In this document: piece after piece, positions 63,101 through 64,000 of the stretch
How positions within the stretch are numbered: position 1 is the stretch's first letter
Layout of the letters: the number at the start of each line of letters is the position of its first letter
Assembly: GCA_052267165.1 (NCBI GenBank)
Contig: JBKQHO010000051.1
Location: forward strand, 210,121 to 274,120
Direction: 5' to 3'
DNA: 64,000 nt
DNA from: CAWICD01 sp052267165
GTDB lineage: Bacteria; Vulcanimicrobiota; Vulcanimicrobiia; Vulcanimicrobiales; Vulcanimicrobiaceae
Position numbers and translations under genes: made by a program
The notes under the pieces: model-generated
Seen by the model: the letters and a program-made list of their open reading frames with translations, nothing else
Told to the model about the DNA's origin: nothing
Database searches by the model: none

Positions 63101-63362
63101 GTTCGGCGGGATGATCTTCGCGACTGTGCTGAACCTCACGTTCGTTCCGGTGCTGTACGTCGTAATCGTCCGTTTTCGCTCGCGGTTCTCGCGGCAAGCC
63201 GCGACTGCTATCGAGGAGGCCGGCCCGCCGACGATCGAACGCTCCGCCGACGGCGGCTTGGTCGTGAGCTTCCCCAACGGCGGCCGACCCGTGCGGCTGC
63301 GCGTGCCGGCAGTCGAAGAGGACGACGAGGCAAAAGAACCGCCGGCTCCGTCGCATTCGTGA
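60105..63362 (+). CDS. RND-family efflux transporter (HAE1/AcrB type)
   Basis: The 1085-residue protein has the full AcrB-like layout: the opening helix FFLERPIFALVCSLSILLAG, then PIAQFPKITPPVV, two periplasmic porter blocks, the TM4 proton-relay motif GLVVDDAIVVIEN and the second-half membrane bundle (LTDPLTILMSVPLTIFGA and GLASKNGILIVEFANQL). It should export hydrophobic compounds using the proton gradient. The start is GTG. No adaptor (AcrA) or outer-membrane factor gene is adjacent, and a TolC-like gene 16 kb upstream is a pseudogene. The C-terminal 60 residues are an acidic cytoplasmic tail. Confidence 0.95.
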   Translation: MIRFFLERPIFALVCSLSILLAGVVVIPSLPIAQFPKITPPVVTVTATYTGATAATVESSVTTPLEEAINGVDGLRYISSTSSSDGTSTILCTFALGKDLDIAASDVQNAVGTASARLPSAVTLAGVTVTKNAGTFVMAYGFSSTNPRYDTLFLSNYVDLNIVDALKRIPGVSNVNVFGQRKYAMRLWIDPKRLADYGLSNDDVVAALNQQNVQIAAGAIGDAPTAADQPFHVNIRAVGRLTTPEQFGNLLLRALPDGGYVRFHDVGRVELGAENYSQMVRFDGKTAVGIGVQALPTANALDVAKAVRAAMAGFEHDFPPGVSAKVAFDATLFVTESLKEVLITLALSIVLVVLVVFIFLQDPRTTLVPILTIPVSLVGTFAIMKVLGFSINTLTMFGLTLATGLVVDDAIVVIENIARFIQTKKMQPLPGATAAMEEITGAVVASSLVLLAVFVPVAFFPGTTGLLYRQFALTIAGSVLISLFIALTLTPVMSRFFLSSTEQHPAMFRPINAVIDATRRGYGRLLPVLVRGRLVVMAVFVLGLGATVLLKQFAPTGFLPDEDNGYFFVTAQLPEDASLVRTSRAIDKIGDIMRAMPEISDVFEVSGRDFGGNGANRALAFANLKPWADRQGAQHRLNGILARLRPQLAAVPEAQAFAFGPPAIQGFPNVAGFQFELEDRTNQGFAALAATSGKLIAAARHDPVLSYASTSFRDDAPQFVAELDRGKATTLQVPLQNIADALQISLGSLYVNDFDFQNRAYRVYVEADAPFRTRLDDLSTIYVRSSTGGTIPLSSLLTISQERTAPIITHYNLFRSVELNGVAKPGYGSGQALQAMQSIAAQTLPPGMKYDWSGLSLEALQGGSQSVLVFVLGVVVVFLVLAAKYESLTDPLTILMSVPLTIFGALLALRLRGFVSDVYAQVGFVMLIGLASKNGILIVEFANQLRRRGVDLASAAIEAAETRFRPILMTSLAFIFAILPLVFASGAGSTSRQSLGTTLFGGMIFATVLNLTFVPVLYVVIVRFRSRFSRQAATAIEEAGPPTIERSADGGLVVSFPNGGRPVRLRVPAVEEDDEAKEPPAPSHS

Positions 63363-63364
63363 CT

Positions 63365-63535
63365 TCAATGAACGCAGACGCTTGGTACGCCGAGGGCGAG
63401 GGACGTCTTCACGTTGTAGGCCCGTGGCGAAAGAACCAGGAAAGGCCGGCGTCCCGATCGCTCGCTACCGGGTTGTGGGTCGAGCGATAGCAAGACGATA
63501 TCGCCCGTATCAGGGACATACTCGTCGCCTGCCAA
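63365..63535 (-). pseudogene. Truncated MazF toxin (N-terminal part only)
   Basis: On the minus strand, the frame after TTG 63535 reads EYVPDTGDIVLLSLDPQPGS, then ERSGRRPFLVLSPRAYNVKT, SLALGVPSV and stop. This is the N-terminal half of MazF-family endoribonucleases (YVPD.GDIV.L.FDPQ.G.EQ.GRRPALVLSP..YN..TGLAL). It ends after 56 residues, 3 bp beyond the stop of the RND gene, so the remaining half has been replaced by the RND gene's DNA. Confidence 0.78.
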
Positions 63536-63861
63536 CGCTCGGAGCCGACAGTGTCGTCGAAGACCGGCGCATGTACGTTCTCCGGCGTGATGCGCTCGAT
63601 GAGCTCCGACAGTTTGTCCGAGGGCGACTTGCGAACGCGGATGTCTCCGCCATCCACGGCCATCTCCACCGCGCAGCCATCTTCGAGGCCGACATGTTTT
63701 GCGACCGCGCTCGGTATGCGGATCGCAAGCGAATTGCCAGCCTTAAAGACGCGAGCATCGTGGATCGCGAGAGCATCGAGATCACGGCCTGCGAGCTTTG
63801 CAGAATCGACCTCTGGAGCGGAGACGCCGGACGCCTCCTTAGCGATGCGAGACCTGTTCAT
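63409..63861 (-). CDS. MazE-like AbrB-type antitoxin with aberrant C-terminal extension
   Basis: Residues about 36-112 are a MazE antitoxin: the SpoVT-AbrB DNA-binding part ARVFKAGNSLAIRIPSAVAK, then EDGCAVEMAVDGGDIRVRK and a toxin-binding arm ending FDDTVGSERW. A normal MazE stops close to that Trp; here the frame runs on for 38 more codons over the mazF remnant. A C-to-T-type change at one codon (TAG to CAG, in TGGCAG) would explain the lost stop. The 35-residue N-terminal extension lacks family similarity. It lies 20 bp from a transposase end. Confidence 0.75.
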   Translation of the reverse strand: MNRSRIAKEASGVSAPEVDSAKLAGRDLDALAIHDARVFKAGNSLAIRIPSAVAKHVGLEDGCAVEMAVDGGDIRVRKSPSDKLSELIERITPENVHAPVFDDTVGSERWQATSMSLIRAISSCYRSTHNPVASDRDAGLSWFFRHGPTT

Positions 63862-63880
63862 GCAATGTATATACGGCGCT

Positions 63881-64000
63881 TCAGGACTTCGAGTGGGTGG
63901 GAGAGAGGTCGAGACCGCCGCAGTGGAATAGGATCGCGCGCTCGAAGTTGCCTTCGTTGCGGTATCCCCGGGCGCGGTACTTGATCATCTGAATCTTGCT
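63881..64000 (-). mobile_element. Transposase C-terminus, likely ISL3 family (cut by window edge)
   Basis: The minus-strand frame open to the window edge encodes SKIQMIKYRARGYRNEGNFE and RAILFHCGGLDLSPTHSKS, then a stop at 63881. The (I/V)K-x-x-A-x-G-(Y/F)-R-N ending and an FHCGGLDL-like tail are familiar from the C-termini of ISL3-type DDE transposases. The terminal inverted repeat of the element must lie between this stop and the mazE start, but could not be defined from one end. Confidence 0.6.

Noticed and set aside
60063..63368. Very long minus- and plus-strand alternative frames over the RND gene
   Set aside because: Arg/His-rich shadows produced by the high third-position GC of the RND gene.

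Overview
The window is 64 kb of high-GC bacterial DNA with good Shine-Dalgarno sites and many ATGA-type start/stop overlaps. The cell is didermic: it encodes a TonB-dependent receptor-like protein, an RND pump and many lipoproteins. Two traits, a copper-amine-oxidase-type stalk domain followed by Y-x-W-x-P-G-Y-W repeats and a receptor with an N-terminal carboxypeptidase-regulatory-like domain, are what I would expect of an uncultured soil lineage such as Candidatus Eremiobacterota (WPS-2). That placement is inference from gene style only; there is no rRNA gene in the window.

Layout. 1-3.2 kb: end of a hybrid sensor kinase overlapped by a REC-GGDEF-EAL-CZB c-di-GMP protein. 3.3-8.9 kb: minus-strand cluster of two exported PQQ-like beta-propeller proteins and a DsbA-like thiol oxidoreductase. 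9.2-15.0 kb: a large exported TPR-CHAT protein and small secreted or lipoprotein genes. 15.4-20.7 kb: a RecB-like nuclease/superfamily 1 helicase next to an ADP-ribosylglycohydrolase fused to a dual-specificity phosphatase. 20.9-26.4 kb: two divergent PAS-GGDEF-EAL proteins separated by 1.26 kb of apparently non-coding DNA. 26.5-40.7 kb: small secreted proteins, bluB, a class C serine hydrolase, a SUKH-like protein, a CGNR regulator, a K+ channel, glgP and coiled-coil orphans. 40.8-51.5 kb: cell-envelope genes (TonB-like receptor, stalk/YxWxPGYW protein, second serine hydrolase, lipoproteins). 52-58.6 kb: an MFS transporter coupled to a DUF6282 hydrolase, a 608-residue orphan repeat protein, a peroxiredoxin and an intradiol dioxygenase. 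58.7-64 kb: a TacAT-type toxin-antitoxin pair, an RND pump, a broken MazEF pair and the end of a transposase.

Most striking is how many apparent intergenic stretches are gene wreckage: a xanthine-dehydrogenase-type operon collapsed so that the start of the 2Fe-2S subunit abuts the end of the molybdenum subunit; an ADP-ribosylglycohydrolase tail; a frameshifted TolC-like factor; a PstS tail; a truncated MazF; and a secreted protein gene split by an amber codon. The lineage appears to be shedding accessory functions.

Best candidates for something new are the nuclease-helicase plus ADP-ribosylglycohydrolase/phosphatase neighbourhood, the orphan protein with three divergent internal repeats (54.4-56.3 kb), the family of tiny ORFs carrying an HGSW motif upstream of secreted proteins, and the exported TPR-CHAT putative protease. 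No CRISPR array, tRNA, rRNA or complete insertion sequence was seen.
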